Of a stretch of DNA of 8,077 nt, positions 7,130 through 8,077 are shown piece by piece. A program made the position numbers and the translations under genes. Numbering within the stretch: the stretch's first letter is position 1; the number at the start of each line of letters is the position of its first letter. The notes beneath the pieces were generated by a model. That model was given only the letters and a program-made list of their open reading frames with translations. It ran no database searches and was not told where the DNA came from. Source of the stretch: Flavobacteriales bacterium UBA2798. Its GTDB lineage: Bacteria > Bacteroidota > Bacteroidia > Flavobacteriales_D > UBA2798. The DNA is taken from NCBI GenBank assembly GCA_002351955.1, contig DEHO01000020.1, forward strand, positions 6,373-14,449, given 5' to 3'.

Positions 7130-7450
7130 TTACTTTGCCTTTGCTATTCCAACTATTGAAGCCGGAATTCCAACAACACACCCTTCCGGATTTGGCCGCC
7201 GCAACGGATGATAGGTAAATCGTACCTCTAGTCCGTCGATGTCAAACTTACCAAGTGATTGAGTAGGGATCAATGTCAATGTATCACCACCATTTGGCGC
7301 AATGATAACCGTCGGACAACCTCCAGCTCTGTATTTGTGGGATACTGTTCCAATAATTTGTTCTTCGTTTGATGTTTCACTCACAGCTTTCGAGTTTTTG
7401 CACGCTACTGCAAGCAGCGCCAGAATCATAATGGTTAAAATCCGTTTCAT
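7130..7450 (-). CDS. Small putative lipoprotein of unknown function
   Basis: This 106-residue protein begins MKRILTIMILALLAVAC, a signal peptide ending in a lipobox-like LAVAC with C17 as the probable lipid-bearing residue (Ala at -3 is slightly unusual). After a polar linker rich in Ser and Glu (18-31) comes a compact beta-rich domain of about 75 residues. Notable parts are VSHKYRAGGCPTVII (36-50), LIPTQSL (60-66), DGLEVRFTYHPLRRP (72-86) and NPEGCVVGIPASI (87-99). C45 and C91 could form a disulfide. I recall similar small Bacteroidota proteins with a GGCP segment and an RRP...GC segment, but know no function. The gene starts 16 nt after the T9SS-protein stop and ends 20 nt before a strong terminator, so it is probably the last gene of that operon. 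Codon use looks like that of its neighbours. Confidence 0.82.
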   Translation of the reverse strand: MKRILTIMILALLAVACKNSKAVSETSNEEQIIGTVSHKYRAGGCPTVIIAPNGGDTLTLIPTQSLGKFDIDGLEVRFTYHPLRRPNPEGCVVGIPASIVGIAKAK

Positions 7451-7466
7451 AAAAGCAAATAATCAA

Positions 7467-8077
7467 TTACTGTACCATTACTTTAATTACTCTTTGGTAA
7501 TGCTCATTTCCAATCCTTACAAGGTAGGGACCCGCTGCAAGACCGGAAACATTTATCGATGTATTAAATGCAGACTGCACCGGTAAAACGACCTTTTCAC
7601 TGATGGTTCTTCCCTGAATATCGAAAAGGTCTACATGAGTTTCCCTATCATTTAGCAGACTATGCGCATCAACAATCAAATCCATTCCATCCTGAAATAC
7701 TTTAATTTCCCCTATTACTTGTTCATCAACCCCGGCTGCTCCTGCAATTCGGAATGAAAAAATACGTGTCTTTCGTCCGGCAGAAATATATTCTCCGGTG
7801 TGCCAGAAAGTCAAGCCATCAGGATCAAGTGATGTTTGAGAATAATCGCCAAAACGATTCACACCTGTTTGCACTGAGGTTCCGGTAGCACCAACCTGTT
7901 CAATAAAAGTCATTTGCCCGAGAGGATCTGTTGCCAATCGCCCCGTATACCGAATACTGGGAAAAGTACTTGAACCTGAAACAGCATAGGCCATTCCGAT
8001 ATTACCCTGCTCATCCATTGCAATACTACCGCACCATCGGCTTTCATTTGTTGGTGCATAAGTGCCTTCCTGGTAAA
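7467..8077 (-). CDS. Secreted T9SS type A sorting-domain protein, probable beta-propeller (5' end beyond window)
   Basis: Only the last 202 residues are visible; the frame stays open to the window edge at 8077, so the N-terminus is missing. The ATG at 8018 is internal. The first visible part, with RWCGSIAMDEQGNIGMAY, then FPSIRYTGRLATDPLGQM, NRFGDYS and TFWHTGEY, resembles the last blades of large secreted sialidase/BNR-like propeller proteins common in Bacteroidota. In those I recall RWMGSIAMD and RWGDYSSM at these places. The last 75 or so residues form a type A sorting domain (por secretion tail): VDLFDIQGRTISEK, then an INVSGLAAGPYLVRI strand, ending in KVMVQ. The protein should be exported by Sec, cross the outer membrane through the type IX system, and be anchored or released after removal of the tail. 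A small lipoprotein gene follows after 16 nt. The ligand or substrate cannot be told from this fragment. Confidence 0.87.
   Translation of the reverse strand, partial: YQEGTYAPTNESRWCGSIAMDEQGNIGMAYAVSGSSTFPSIRYTGRLATDPLGQMTFIEQVGATGTSVQTGVNRFGDYSQTSLDPDGLTFWHTGEYISAGRKTRIFSFRIAGAAGVDEQVIGEIKVFQDGMDLIVDAHSLLNDRETHVDLFDIQGRTISEKVVLPVQSAFNTSINVSGLAAGPYLVRIGNEHYQRVIKVMVQ

Overview
The window looks like chromosomal DNA from a member of the Bacteroidota, at moderate to low GC. The evidence is a T9SS (type IX secretion) C-terminal sorting domain, a CarboxypepD_reg/DUF5686 outer-membrane protein, a TatC with the long first periplasmic loop I know from this phylum, an RprXY-like two-component pair, and starts without clear Shine-Dalgarno sequences. 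I cannot place it below phylum. It reads as ordinary core and envelope genome. I found no phage, transposon, CRISPR, toxin-antitoxin or defence genes, no RNA genes, and no system I could defend as novel. No stretch over 300 bases lacks a gene.

Plus-strand block (about 80-4503): four tightly packed genes, probably one operon. They are tatC (twin-arginine translocase), an AhpD/carboxymuconolactone-decarboxylase-like protein with a CxxCxxxH motif (4-nt ATGA overlap with tatC), a large outer-membrane protein with a carboxypeptidase-regulatory-like domain and DUF5686 (rare TTG start), and lptB (4 nt downstream), the ATPase of the lipopolysaccharide transporter. The common theme is envelope biogenesis: export across the inner membrane, an outer-membrane barrel, and LPS transport. 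Bases 1-79 hold no gene I can identify.

Minus-strand block A (7056 down to 4500): sensor histidine kinase, OmpR-family response regulator, then an unknown lipoprotein, with gaps of 10 and 9 nt. This is probably one operon in which the two-component system senses an envelope condition and the lipoprotein is an accessory or output. The lipoprotein converges on lptB, and the two stop codons share one TTAA palindrome. A 13-bp imperfect hairpin lies just beyond, inside the lipoprotein gene.

Minus-strand block B (window edge 8077 down to 7130): the C-terminal part of a T9SS-secreted, probably beta-propeller protein, then, 16 nt on, a 106-residue lipoprotein of unknown function. It ends at a classic rho-independent terminator (7084-7109), which separates it from the kinase operon. 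Only 27 nt lie between that terminator and the kinase start codon.
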